Source: an uncultured Acidobacteriota bacterium
GTDB lineage: Bacteria > Acidobacteriota > Vicinamibacteria > Marinacidobacterales > SMYC01
Reading direction: 5' to 3'
Assembly: GCA_947259165.1 (NCBI GenBank)
Contig: CAMYKY010000035.1
Coordinates: 1 to 49,632, forward strand
DNA length: 49,632 nt
This document shows, one piece after another, positions 17,971 through 26,100 of this stretch. Made by a program: the position numbers and the translations under genes. Positions within the stretch are counted from its first letter, which is position 1. Each line of letters begins with the position of its first letter. The notes below the pieces were generated by a model that saw only the letters and a list, made by a program, of their open reading frames with translations, was not told the origin of the DNA and did no database searches.

Positions 17971-18181
17971 GTGACTCCCTTCAGGTCCTCAGTGTCGCGG
18001 TATCTGCCGCGGCGCCCTGCGGAGCCCGACCAAGTGAAGCGATGGCGTTTCGTTTCTGCGCAATCACAGGCAAGACATCGCGGCGATGGATCTGTTCACG
18101 GTGCCGACGCCCTCGCTCCGAGTGCTATTCGGCTTAATCGTGATCGAGCACGGCCGGCGACACATCGTTCACTTTAACGCC
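17971..18181 (+). pseudogene. Frameshifted integrase-core (rve/DDE) transposase remnant
   Basis: Two adjacent frames together recreate a family-typical stretch. The first reads VSRYLPRRPAEPDQ (17990s), like the VSRYMPRRPxxPSQTW segment of these transposases. The second, from about 18062, reads IAAMDLFTVPTPSLRVLFGL and then EHGRRHIVHFN up to 18181. That is the first strand of the catalytic core, with the first catalytic Asp in MDLFTV. A frameshift separates the two parts, and the remaining DDE core is gone. It is the relic of an insertion sequence upstream of the arginase-like gene. Confidence 0.7.
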
Positions 18182-18606
18182 GGAGACAAAAAGGTGGGAA
18201 AAGGTGCCAGCAATCTGTTCGCTAAACATTGTGTCAGTCGAAAGCCCTCCCCTCTGCAAATTGCAAATTCGCGAGACGACGCCACTTTCTCCTTGAGGCC
18301 GACAAGCCTTGGACCCTGTTTGCGAGGGTGGAAGCACCAAGGGTGGAACCACTAACTCAGTATTTGTTTCGAGGCTGGCAACTCCGAAGTCGTTCCTGCT
18401 TCGTTGCATTTCGATTCCTTCGGCAGATCTTGTATCCTCAGCATCGGTGGCGTTTCCTTCCACCAGTTCGCGAAAATCGGTTTTCTGATTTTCGATTTCG
18501 TAGAACGCTTCGCCGCCTTTCTCAGCCGCGCGATCCACGACTTTCGGTCGTAACTCTTGCTGAGATTCTTGATCGACTGATTATCCATTGCTCCAGGAGG
18601 ATGCCC
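18182..18606. other. Intergenic region with an inverted repeat
   Basis: About 425 bases upstream of the arginase-like gene. An 8-bp inverted repeat, CGAAAATC (18471-18478) and GATTTTCG (18487-18494), is separated by 8 bases and may be an operator or weak hairpin. An AGGAGG ribosome site at 18595-18600 serves the next gene. A continuous frame upstream of 18600 has no protein-like features and is not called. Confidence 0.4.
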
Positions 18607-19575
18607 GTGAAAAAGTCGCTTGCTGTATTCGCAGTAGCCGTGCTGGCTCTGCCGTCGCTGGCGTTGGCGCAGAAGTACGTCGACTCCGACGGTAAGCTCC
18701 GCATTGCGCTGGCCAAACAGCCGTTTGCACCCAATCGCCAATCACCGGGGCCGGACACCATGGCCGGCGGCGGGTTGATTGAGAAGCTCGAGGCCATGGG
18801 CGCGCTCGTGCGGGTGAGCAAGGTCGCCCTGACCGAGGAAGAGGATACCGAGTACGGCGGCTGGAAACGACTCGGCATGGCGTTGGGCCACTACGGCAAG
18901 ACGATCGCCCAGAACGAGAAAGACGGTTACTTCTCGGTCGGTCTCTACGCCAGCTGCCCGTCGCTGCCGGGGATGCTGGCCGGGCTCCAGAACTCCGGTC
19001 CACCACAGGAGCCGCTCAAGGTCGGCCTGCTCTGGCTCGACGCCCACCCCGACTACAACACTCCGGAAACGACTCGCAGTGGCTCGCTCGGCGGCATGCC
19101 GGTGGCGGTGGCCGCCGGCAAATGCCTGCACGGCATCCGGCTCGATGCGGGCCTGAACCCACCGATCGCGGAAAAACACATCGTCATGGGCGGGGTGCGT
19201 CTGACCGACCCGTTGGAACAAAACATTCTCGACAACTCGTTTATCGAAGTACTGGGAGTCGATCCACTGCGCACGATGTCGGACGATCTGTTCGCCCAGC
19301 TCGACCGATTGCATCGGACTACCGACAAGCTCTACATCCATATCGATATGGACGTGCTCGATCCGAAGGAAGTCGAGTTTCACGGCAACGCGGTGCCCGA
19401 CGGGGTGTCGAGCGAAGAGCTAGCGCGGCTGTTCGAAGAGATCTTCAAACGCTACGACAAAGCCTCCGCCATCGGTTTCGCCACCATCCCTTCGCGCGAC
19501 CCGAACGGGCTGGCACTTCAGGCGGTTCACCACATGATCCTCGGTGCGGTGACAGGTCTCAAAGCCAGAAACTGA
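18607..19575 (+). CDS. Exported arginase-family protein with altered active site
   Basis: A 322-residue ureohydrolase-fold protein. The chosen start is GTG 18607, which lies 6 bases after AGGAGG; an ATG at 18601 touches that site directly and is less likely. Residues 1-22 form a signal peptide ending in LALAQ, so it should act outside the cytoplasm, unusual for this family. Two of the manganese motifs are present: DAHPD (145-149) and HIDMDVLDP (Asp247, Asp249). The usual GGDH with the first metal His is replaced by YASCPSLPG (114-122), and the SGN-x-HGMP motif reads SGSLGGMP (158-165), losing the catalytic His. Arginase or agmatinase activity is doubtful. It may bind one metal or act on another substrate. 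Confidence 0.82.
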   Translation: MKKSLAVFAVAVLALPSLALAQKYVDSDGKLRIALAKQPFAPNRQSPGPDTMAGGGLIEKLEAMGALVRVSKVALTEEEDTEYGGWKRLGMALGHYGKTIAQNEKDGYFSVGLYASCPSLPGMLAGLQNSGPPQEPLKVGLLWLDAHPDYNTPETTRSGSLGGMPVAVAAGKCLHGIRLDAGLNPPIAEKHIVMGGVRLTDPLEQNILDNSFIEVLGVDPLRTMSDDLFAQLDRLHRTTDKLYIHIDMDVLDPKEVEFHGNAVPDGVSSEELARLFEEIFKRYDKASAIGFATIPSRDPNGLALQAVHHMILGAVTGLKARN

Positions 19576-19640
19576 CGACCCGATGGACTTGAGTGTCCCT
19601 CACTCGTGGTCTAGCATGGGAGCAACGCGGTTAACTCCTC

Positions 19641-20525
19641 ATGAGCGATTGGGACGAGCACGACCTCGACCAGGCTGACGACGACGGCTACGACGCTCCC
19701 CCGATTTCGGCGCGCCCGGGGGACGACGACGCCGGCTCCCCCCTCACGTGGCCGCTGATCGCGGCCGGCGTTCTTGCCCTTGTCGCGGGGCTGACACTTT
19801 TTTGGTTGTTCTCGAGTCGTGGACCGGTGACGGTTCCGCAGCGCGAAGCATCGAGCGAAGGCCCGGCGGTCGCCACCACCCCTTCACCCACGGAAGAACC
19901 TGAGCCCGGCCCAGAAGAGCCGGAGATCGTGCTCCCGGCTCTTTCGGAAAGCGACGCGTTTGTTCGCGACGCTCTCGGTGCCCTGTCGCAGCATCCGGGA
20001 TTGGCCTCCTTCATGTTGACGGACGAGCTCGTGCGCAAGATTGTCGCGGCAGTGGTCAACATTGCCGAAGAGGAGAATCCGGCTCGGCATTTTCCGTATC
20101 TCGCACCGGAAGAGAAGTTCGAGGTCGTTCAGCGCTCACGGGAGCTCTTCCTCGATCCACGGAGCTATCATCGGTACAACGTGCTTGCGGCTGCTTTTGC
20201 ATCGATGGACGCGGCGGGGTTGGTGAGTGTGTACCGCAGCTCGAAGCCATTGGTGGATGAAGCCTTCGCGGAGCTCGGCTATCCGGATCAGCAGTTTGAA
20301 GATGTTCTTAACGAGGCGATCACGATCTTGCTGGAGACGCCGGTCGTCGAGGATCGGATCGCTCTTCGCGGGGACAGTGTGAACTATACGTTCGTGAGCC
20401 CACGGCTCGAAGCGCTCTCGCCGGCTCAGAAGCAGCTTCTTCGAACAGGGCCTGACAATACCAAGAAGGTTCAGAGCAAGCTGCGTGAGCTCGCGGAGGC
20501 TCTCGCTCTCCCCGCCGGCGGCTGA
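19641..20525 (+). CDS. DUF3014 membrane-anchored protein
   Basis: A 294-residue protein. An acidic, disordered N-terminus (about 1-35) precedes one membrane helix (about 38-56, WPLIAAGVLALVAGLTLFWL). A Pro/Glu-rich linker follows, then a helical DUF3014 domain (about 95-290) with family-like segments SDAFVRDALGALSQHPGL, ARHFPYL and YHRYNVLAAAFASMD. The domain would face the periplasm. The role of DUF3014 is unknown. It lies 65 bases after the arginase-like gene in the same direction and may share its transcript. Confidence 0.85.
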   Translation: MSDWDEHDLDQADDDGYDAPPISARPGDDDAGSPLTWPLIAAGVLALVAGLTLFWLFSSRGPVTVPQREASSEGPAVATTPSPTEEPEPGPEEPEIVLPALSESDAFVRDALGALSQHPGLASFMLTDELVRKIVAAVVNIAEEENPARHFPYLAPEEKFEVVQRSRELFLDPRSYHRYNVLAAAFASMDAAGLVSVYRSSKPLVDEAFAELGYPDQQFEDVLNEAITILLETPVVEDRIALRGDSVNYTFVSPRLEALSPAQKQLLRTGPDNTKKVQSKLRELAEALALPAGG

Positions 20526-20544
20526 GCCCCGGCCCTCGCACTGT

Positions 20545-20584
20545 TTGACTATTTATGCATTTCGAGTTAATAATTATGCATTCG
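20545..20584 (+). promoter_or_regulatory. Arginine operon promoter with paired ATGCAT palindromes
   Basis: TTGACT (20545-20550) and TAATAA (20568-20573) are separated by exactly 17 bp, a near-ideal sigma70-type promoter in an A/T-rich island. Two TTATGCATT-like sites (20553-20561 and 20574-20582) have palindrome centres 21 bp apart. One falls in the spacer and one over the start site. The 21-bp spacing equals that of tandem ArgR boxes in E. coli, though the sequence does not match the E. coli consensus. A repressor binding here is inference. Confidence 0.6.
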
Positions 20585-20632
20585 TGACTCTGGGTTCAGG
20601 ACCACTTGGAGCCCTTGGAGTTTGGACAAGCC

Positions 20633-21688
20633 ATGAAACGCGCTGTCGCCGACAAGATTGCCTCGGTCGCCCAAAGCTTGGGGCTGACCCCGGAGCTACG
20701 CCTCGGCGCCGATATTCCGGCCGAGGAAGGCGTTGTCGTGGCCGTGGAAGTCCTGAACAACAAAGCCACTTACAACCAGCTCGAGCTCGCGAGTGGTCGG
20801 ATGGCCGTCGTCCAGCGAGGCGACGTGCTCGTCGGAGCTCTCGGACACCGGAAGGCTCTTTTCGGCTATTCGGGGTCGGTTCCCGCGGCGCTCGTCCCAG
20901 GCGACACGCTCCAGCTTCTCAATCTCGGTGGCGTGCTCGGCCTCTGCGAGAGCGCTGCTCCGGAGCGGGGTGAGCCCTTCGACTGCCGCGTCCTCGGAGC
21001 GGTTTTGCATTTTCCCTACCTCGGCGAGCGGATCGGGGTGCCCGCGCGGGTCGGAAATGCCGGGCTCGTGAAAAATGCGACGCTCGATACGAAAGGGATC
21101 CCGGTCGTTGCTGTCGCGGGAACGTGTATGGACTCGGGGAAGACGGTCGCGGCGTGCGCGATCATCTCTCGTCTCCGCCACAACGGCCTCGTCGTCGATG
21201 CGTTCAAAGCCACGGGAGTTTCGGCGCGTCGCGACATCCTTGCGATGGAAGACGCGGGCGCGCGAGAGACTCGGATCTTCACCGACTTTGGCGCCGTCAC
21301 GACCACGAGAGTCAACGGGCCGGACTTGACCAAGACGATGCTCAATGAGCTTGCGGCGGGTCGGCCCGACGTGATCGTCTTCGAGCTTGGCGATGGACTA
21401 CTTGGGGCCTACGGTGTTGAAGCGATTCTCGCTGATAGCGACGTCCGAGCGGCGCTCACCGCAGTCGTTCTTTCGGCGAACGACCCGGTCGCCGCCTGGG
21501 GGGGTGTCACGCTTCTGCGCGATCGTTTCGGTATCGAGCCCGCGGTCGTCACGGGTCCGGCGACGGATAACGCCGTCGGGATTAGTATTATTAAGGAACA
21601 ACTCGCTCTCGACGCGGCCAACGCTCGCACCTCGGGCGCGACTCTTGGCGATATCGTCTTCGAGCACTGTCATGAACGAACCCACTGA
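20633..21688 (+). CDS. P-loop protein, first gene of the arginine operon (DUF1611-like layout)
   Basis: A protein of about 351 residues from ATG 20633; a TTG at 20606 would add nine residues. The N-terminal half (about 1-150) is a beta-rich domain of unknown type. The C-terminal half starts with the P-loop AGTCMDSGKT, followed by a helix, a VDAFKATGVSARRD segment and IVFELGDG, resembling dethiobiotin-synthase-type and DUF1611 (DgcN-type) nucleotide-binding domains. It overlaps argC by 17 bases and sits right behind the operon promoter, so a role in arginine synthesis is likely. No gene here encodes the acyl-glutamate-forming step, and one characterised DUF1611 protein is reported as a glutamate N-acetyltransferase, so that role is a candidate. 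This is inference from context. Confidence 0.7.
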   Translation: MKRAVADKIASVAQSLGLTPELRLGADIPAEEGVVVAVEVLNNKATYNQLELASGRMAVVQRGDVLVGALGHRKALFGYSGSVPAALVPGDTLQLLNLGGVLGLCESAAPERGEPFDCRVLGAVLHFPYLGERIGVPARVGNAGLVKNATLDTKGIPVVAVAGTCMDSGKTVAACAIISRLRHNGLVVDAFKATGVSARRDILAMEDAGARETRIFTDFGAVTTTRVNGPDLTKTMLNELAAGRPDVIVFELGDGLLGAYGVEAILADSDVRAALTAVVLSANDPVAAWGGVTLLRDRFGIEPAVVTGPATDNAVGISIIKEQLALDAANARTSGATLGDIVFEHCHERTH

Positions 21689-22739
21689 GACAATAGACAC
21701 CATCGTGCTGGGCGCTTCCGGCTATGTGGCTGGCGAGCTCTTCCGTTGGATCAGCGGCCACCCGCGCCTCGAGTTGGTGGCAGCGACCTCCGAGAGCCAG
21801 GCGGGGAACACGCTCGAAAGTGTGTTCCCGCATCTGCAATCCACGTTCGGTGACCAATCGTTTTGCTCACTCGAGGACCTTCCAGACACTCTCGAAAAAG
21901 CCAGTGGCCCGCTCGCCGTGTTCTCCGCCGCGAGACACGGCGCGTCCGCGGCACTCGTAAAACAGCTCCTCGCGTCAGTGAACGGGAACGCTGACGTCCA
22001 TGTGGTCGATTTGTCCGCCGACTTTCGATACTCGAGCGCGGAGGCTTACGAGGCTGTGTATGGATCCCCGCACGGCGCGACGGAGCTTTTGAGCGAATTC
22101 TCGAGCGCTCTTCCGGAGCATACGACGCAGACGCCGCGCCACGTCGGTCATCCGGGTTGCTTCGCCACGGCGCTTCTTCTTACTGCGGTGCCGCTTCTCA
22201 AGCTGGGCATCGTTGAACCGGATCTTTACGCTGTCGGCATCACCGGCAGCACTGGCTCCGGCAGGGAGCCGAAAGCGACAACGCACCACCCGCTGCGACA
22301 AAGCAATCTTTTCGCGTACGCGCCGCTCGCGCACCGCCACGTGCCCGAAGTCACCGCCATCACCGAGCGCGTCAGCGGTGTCAAGCCGGCTCTCCACTTC
22401 ATCCCGCACTCGGGGCCGTTCGCGCGCGGGATTCACATGACGGTGCAGGGAAAACTTCAGGCGGAGCTGGATCGCGACGCGATCGCCTCCGAGCTCGAGA
22501 CCTTCTATGCGTCATCGCCGTTCGTGCGCGTCGTGTCGGGAACGCCCAAACTCAAGGACGTCGTCGGGAGCAACTACGCGCATTTGGGCGTCGCGTGCGA
22601 GGGCGACACCGTCGCGGTCTTCTCCACGATCGACAACCTCACGAAGGGCGCCGCGGGTGGCGGCGTCCAGTGGATGAACCGTCTGCTCGGCTTTCCCGAA
22701 ACCATGGGACTTACCCTATCCGGGCCCGGATGGATCTAG
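21672..22739 (+). CDS. argC: N-acyl-gamma-glutamyl-phosphate reductase
   Basis: A 355-residue cytoplasmic enzyme that reduces N-acylglutamyl phosphate to the semialdehyde with NADPH. The nucleotide-binding start VLGASGYVAGELFRWI is at about residue 12, and the active-site Cys is in HVGHPGCFATA. A further conserved stretch GITGSTGSGREPK precedes the His-containing HFIPHSGPFARGI. The chosen ATG overlaps the P-loop gene end by 17 bases and gives a family-typical length; earlier in-frame starts lie inside the upstream gene. In this operon the acyl group is probably succinyl rather than acetyl, judged from the carbamoyltransferase. Confidence 0.93.
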   Translation: MNEPTETIDTIVLGASGYVAGELFRWISGHPRLELVAATSESQAGNTLESVFPHLQSTFGDQSFCSLEDLPDTLEKASGPLAVFSAARHGASAALVKQLLASVNGNADVHVVDLSADFRYSSAEAYEAVYGSPHGATELLSEFSSALPEHTTQTPRHVGHPGCFATALLLTAVPLLKLGIVEPDLYAVGITGSTGSGREPKATTHHPLRQSNLFAYAPLAHRHVPEVTAITERVSGVKPALHFIPHSGPFARGIHMTVQGKLQAELDRDAIASELETFYASSPFVRVVSGTPKLKDVVGSNYAHLGVACEGDTVAVFSTIDNLTKGAAGGGVQWMNRLLGFPETMGLTLSGPGWI

Positions 22740-22752
22740 AATATTGCAGCTG

Positions 22753-23895
22753 ATGCCCTCCAACCTTCTCGACGTTTACCCGCAGCTTCCTTTTGAGCCG
22801 GTCTCCGCAGAGGGCTCCCATCTGTTGACGGCCAAGGGGCGATGGATTTTGGACCTCTACGGCGGCCATGCGGTTGCCTCCCTGGGTTACGGACACCCTC
22901 GTGTCGTGGAGACGCTCGCGCGCCAGGCCAAAGAGCTCACCTTCCAAACGAACGCGGTGCCGCTGAAAATAAGAGAGCGTGCCGCGGAGCGTCTAGCCGC
23001 TTTCGCGCCCACCGGGCTGAACCAAGTCTTCTTCGTGAACAGTGGAGCTGAAGCGAACGAGAACGCGCTCCGTTTGGCGTTTCTTGGGAACAAGGGCAAG
23101 AAGGTCGTCGCGGTCGAGCACGGCTTTCATGGCCGCACCGCGGCCGCGGGCGCGGTGACCTGGGGCGCTGCGGGCAAGTGGTACGCTTTTCCTCAGACTC
23201 CGTTCCCAGTGAGTTTCATTCCTCAAAACAGGGCCGACGGCTTGTTCTCTATCGATGAAGACACGGCGGCGGTGATCGTCGAGCCGGTCCAGGGGATGGC
23301 GGGTGCAGTCGACCTCGACGCGGCGTTTTTGAAAGCGCTTCGTGAGCGCTGTGATGAAACCGGGGCCTTGCTGATCTTCGATGAAGTGCAGTGCGGTATG
23401 GGCCGCACGGGATTCGGCTTCGCAGCCGAGCTCGTCGACGTCGTCCCCGACATCCTGACGACGGCGAAATCCATCGCCGCGGGATTTCCTGTCGGTGCGG
23501 TTCTCATGAGCGACGCCGTTGCCCGGCGAGCGAGGTGGGGAAGTCTCGGAACGACTTTTGGAGGCGGGCCGATGGCCTGCGCGCTCGTTGAGACCGTCAT
23601 CGACGTGATCGACAGCGAGGGCCTGTTGCAGCACGTGCGCAACGTGTCGTCACTCATTCGCTCAACCTGCGTCGTGGGTCCTATCAAGAAAATTCAAGGG
23701 GCAGGTTTTCTTCTCGGGCTCGTTTGCCATATCAATGCTTCGATCGTCCGGGACGATTTACTCAAACACGACATTCTCGTCGGAACGAGCGCTGACCCGT
23801 TCGTCTTGCGCGTCATGCCGCCGTTGAATCTTCCGGAAAAACACGTCGGCGAGCTCTCTCGCGCCCTCGCGGCATGCGCGGCTTCAACGACCTGA
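22753..23895 (+). CDS. argD: N-acylornithine aminotransferase
   Basis: A PLP-dependent class III aminotransferase of 380 residues, converting N-acylglutamate semialdehyde to N-acylornithine with glutamate as amino donor. Visible motifs are YGGHAVASLGYGHP near the start, FFVNSGAEANENALRLA for phosphate binding, LIFDEVQCGMGRTG with the Asp that holds the PLP ring nitrogen, and TTAKSIAAGFPVGA with the Schiff-base Lys. ATG 22753 is preferred over a TTG at 22744. It starts 13 bases after argC and overlaps the next gene by 22 bases. Confidence 0.93.
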   Translation: MPSNLLDVYPQLPFEPVSAEGSHLLTAKGRWILDLYGGHAVASLGYGHPRVVETLARQAKELTFQTNAVPLKIRERAAERLAAFAPTGLNQVFFVNSGAEANENALRLAFLGNKGKKVVAVEHGFHGRTAAAGAVTWGAAGKWYAFPQTPFPVSFIPQNRADGLFSIDEDTAAVIVEPVQGMAGAVDLDAAFLKALRERCDETGALLIFDEVQCGMGRTGFGFAAELVDVVPDILTTAKSIAAGFPVGAVLMSDAVARRARWGSLGTTFGGGPMACALVETVIDVIDSEGLLQHVRNVSSLIRSTCVVGPIKKIQGAGFLLGLVCHINASIVRDDLLKHDILVGTSADPFVLRVMPPLNLPEKHVGELSRALAACAASTT

Positions 23896-24881
23896 GCGAG
23901 CTCGCGCCGGAAGCGGTCGAGCATTTACTCGACACTGCCAAGCGACTCGAAAAGCATCCGGAGCCCCGAGCTCTCGAGGGCAAAGTGCTCGCGCTGCTTT
24001 TTCTCAGTCCATCGCTTCGGACGTTGACGTCCTTCCAAGCGGCGATGCTGCGCCTCGGAGGAGGCTCGTTCGTGGCTTCGCCGCAAGGCGGCATCCACGG
24101 ACTCGAGAGCCGGCGTGGCGTGACCATGGACGGCGTCGCCGCCGAGCACATCCGTGAAGCCATCCCGGTGTTGGCTTCTTACGGCGACGCTCTGGGTATT
24201 CGCGCTTTCGCAGCGAGGGAGTCACTCGACGATGACATCGAGGACCGCGACTTCCAGGCGATGGCCGAATTGTCGCCCGTACCCATCATTAATATGGAGT
24301 CTGCGATCCGCCACCCGTGCCAGAGCCTCGCGGACTGGAAGACGATGGACGATCTCGGCCTCCCGCGCGCCGGTGGCAAGTTCGTCCTCTCGTGGGCGAA
24401 TCATCCCCGAGCGCTCCCGCTTGCGGTTCCGGCCTCGACCCTTCAGATGGCAGCGATGCGCGGGATGGAGGTGACCGTCTTGCGCCCGGATGAGTTCGCC
24501 TTGCCGGAGAAAGTCATGGCCAGGGCGCACGAGTCCGCGGCGAGCTCGGGTGGGTCGATTCGTGAGTCCGACGACCCCCGGGAAGCCCTCTCCGGCGCGA
24601 CGGTGGTCTATGCGAAAGCTTGGTCCTCGGCAAGCCACTACGGCGACGATGACGCGCAGCGTGCCTTGAAGAAAGAGCTCACGGGGTGGTGCGTGGAGGA
24701 GAGCTGGTTCGACCGAGCGGCGCCCGATTGCCGGTTCATGCATTGTCTTCCCGTACGCCGCGGTGTCGTCGTCTCCGACGAAGTACTCGAAGGAGAGCGA
24801 AGCGTCGTGATCCACCAGGCACGTAACCGGATGTGGGCGCAGATGGCAGTGCTGTACGAGATTCTGAAGGAGGCTTCGTGA
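23874..24881 (+). CDS. argF': N-acylornithine carbamoyltransferase, probably N-succinylornithine-specific
   Basis: A 335-residue transcarbamylase that makes N-acylcitrulline from carbamoyl phosphate. The carbamoyl-phosphate site reads FLSPSLRTLTSF (Ser47-Thr50), with HPCQ at 147-150 and HCLPVRR at 291-297. INME (139-142) replaces the ornithine-specific sequence of ordinary ArgF, as in the acetyl/succinyl-ornithine subgroup. By recalled alignment to Xanthomonas AOTCase, residue 90 (MDGVAAEH) aligns with Glu92, which selects acetylornithine. Here it is Ala, and published changes of Glu92 to Ala, Ser, Val or Pro switch that enzyme to succinylornithine. The Lys302 position is also hydrophobic (Val). 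So the substrate is predicted to be N-succinylornithine. It overlaps argD and argB. Confidence 0.85.
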   Translation: MRGFNDLSELAPEAVEHLLDTAKRLEKHPEPRALEGKVLALLFLSPSLRTLTSFQAAMLRLGGGSFVASPQGGIHGLESRRGVTMDGVAAEHIREAIPVLASYGDALGIRAFAARESLDDDIEDRDFQAMAELSPVPIINMESAIRHPCQSLADWKTMDDLGLPRAGGKFVLSWANHPRALPLAVPASTLQMAAMRGMEVTVLRPDEFALPEKVMARAHESAASSGGSIRESDDPREALSGATVVYAKAWSSASHYGDDDAQRALKKELTGWCVEESWFDRAAPDCRFMHCLPVRRGVVVSDEVLEGERSVVIHQARNRMWAQMAVLYEILKEAS

Positions 24882-25816
24882 GAGGCGCAACAGAGAGAGC
24901 GATCGTGGTCTCGGCCCTCAAGCAGGCCGCGCCCTACATTCGCGTTTACAAGGGCAAGACGTTTGTCGTGAAAGCCGGGGGCGCCGTCTTTGCAAGCGTC
25001 GCTTCGACGCGCGCGCTCATCGAGCAGGTTGCGTTGTTGCACCAGCTCGGCATCCGCATCGTCTTCGTCCACGGGGGCGGACCGCAGGCGACGGAGCTCG
25101 CGAAGCAGCTCGGTGTGGACACGCGCATGGTCCAGGGCCGGCGCGTCACCGACGAAGACTCGCTCGAAGTGACGACGATGGTTCTAAACGGGCTCATCAA
25201 CACCCGCATCCTCGCAGCCTGTCGCGACATTGGTGTGCCCGCGGTCGGCATCAGCGGCGTCGACGCGGGGCTCATCAAAGCTTCCAAGCGGCCGCCCGTC
25301 GTGATGCACCAAGAGGAGGCACCCGTCGATTTCGGTTTCGTCGGCGACATCGAGAGTGTCGACATCGACGTCGTGGAGAAGCAGCTTGGCCTCGGCCTCT
25401 TGCCCGTGGTGAGCCCGCTCTCGGCGGACAGCTCGGGAACGCTGCTCAATATCAATGCGGACACGGTTGCTTCGGCTCTCGCGGTGGCTCTCGAGGCGGA
25501 AAAGCTCATCCTGGCAACCGGCGCACCGGGAATTCTCGAAAACGCCGCCGATCCGGATTCGCTCGTCTCCTACCTCGACCTCGCAGGGTTGAAGGAGCTC
25601 GGTGAGAACGGAAGCCTCTCCGCGGGGATGATGCCCAAAGCCGCGTCGATTGAAGCTGCGCTCGTCGGCGGTGTGAAGCGTGTTCACATCATCAACTTCA
25701 ACGACCCAGATAGCCTTTTGCTCGAAGTCTTTACGAACGAGGGAACGGGGACGCTCGTCGTTGAGCGCACCGAGAGCCTCAGACCCGCAGAGAGAAGCGT
25801 CGGCGTTGCCGGCTGA
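24878..25816 (+). CDS. argB: N-acylglutamate kinase
   Basis: A 312-residue amino-acid kinase that phosphorylates N-acylglutamate. It begins at a GTG overlapping the carbamoyltransferase stop, with an AAGGAGG ribosome site at 24867-24873; the in-frame ATG at 24833 lies inside the upstream gene. Motifs are FVVKAGGAVFAS with the catalytic Lys, FVHGGGPQATEL for acyl-glutamate binding, VQGRRVTDED, and LLNINADTVASALAVAL. The C-terminal part has GMMPKAASIEAALVGGVKRVHI. It is the last gene of the arginine operon. argG, argH and any acyl-citrulline deacylase are not in this window. Confidence 0.93.
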   Translation: MRGATERAIVVSALKQAAPYIRVYKGKTFVVKAGGAVFASVASTRALIEQVALLHQLGIRIVFVHGGGPQATELAKQLGVDTRMVQGRRVTDEDSLEVTTMVLNGLINTRILAACRDIGVPAVGISGVDAGLIKASKRPPVVMHQEEAPVDFGFVGDIESVDIDVVEKQLGLGLLPVVSPLSADSSGTLLNINADTVASALAVALEAEKLILATGAPGILENAADPDSLVSYLDLAGLKELGENGSLSAGMMPKAASIEAALVGGVKRVHIINFNDPDSLLLEVFTNEGTGTLVVERTESLRPAERSVGVAG

Positions 25817-25824
25817 GCCGGTTC

Positions 25825-26079
25825 TCAATCGACGCAAAGCGTCCCGTCGATGCGACCGTTGTTGACGTAGTTCAAGCACGTCCCGCGAAGGATCGTCCAG
25901 CCAAAGCACGTGCCGGAGTCTTCGGTGGGAAGCTCGGAGACACAGGCGCTGATGCATTCGATGGAATCGGTGCATGCGCGGTGGACATCTGGCGTCGGCA
26001 AACTGCATTCGTCGACTCGACAACGAGCTTTGGCTTTGCCAGGAAGATTCTTCCGGCTCTGTCGGTTGACGTGCTGCAA
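25825..26079 (-). CDS. Possible Cys-rich small protein or remnant
   Basis: The last 65 codons of this minus-strand frame read like a real Cys-rich protein: RCRVDECS, ACTDSIECISACV, GTCFGWTILRGTCL and a final GTLCVD. There are nine cysteines spaced as in small secreted disulfide-rich proteins. No signal peptide is present, and the start is a guess (TTG at 26079). It is convergent with argB, 8 bases away. It may be the tail of a truncated secreted protein. Confidence 0.35.
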   Translation of the reverse strand: MQHVNRQSRKNLPGKAKARCRVDECSLPTPDVHRACTDSIECISACVSELPTEDSGTCFGWTILRGTCLNYVNNGRIDGTLCVD

Positions 26080-26100
26080 GTCAGGTTCCAAACTGGATAA

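Noticed and set aside
18229..18606. N-terminal extension of the arginase-like protein
   Set aside because: The extra 126 codons are Arg/Phe-rich and not protein-like. A strong ribosome site and a signal peptide define the later start.
21387..21671. N-terminal extension of argC
   Set aside because: Lies inside the P-loop gene in another frame. ArgC family length and conserved start support ATG 21672.
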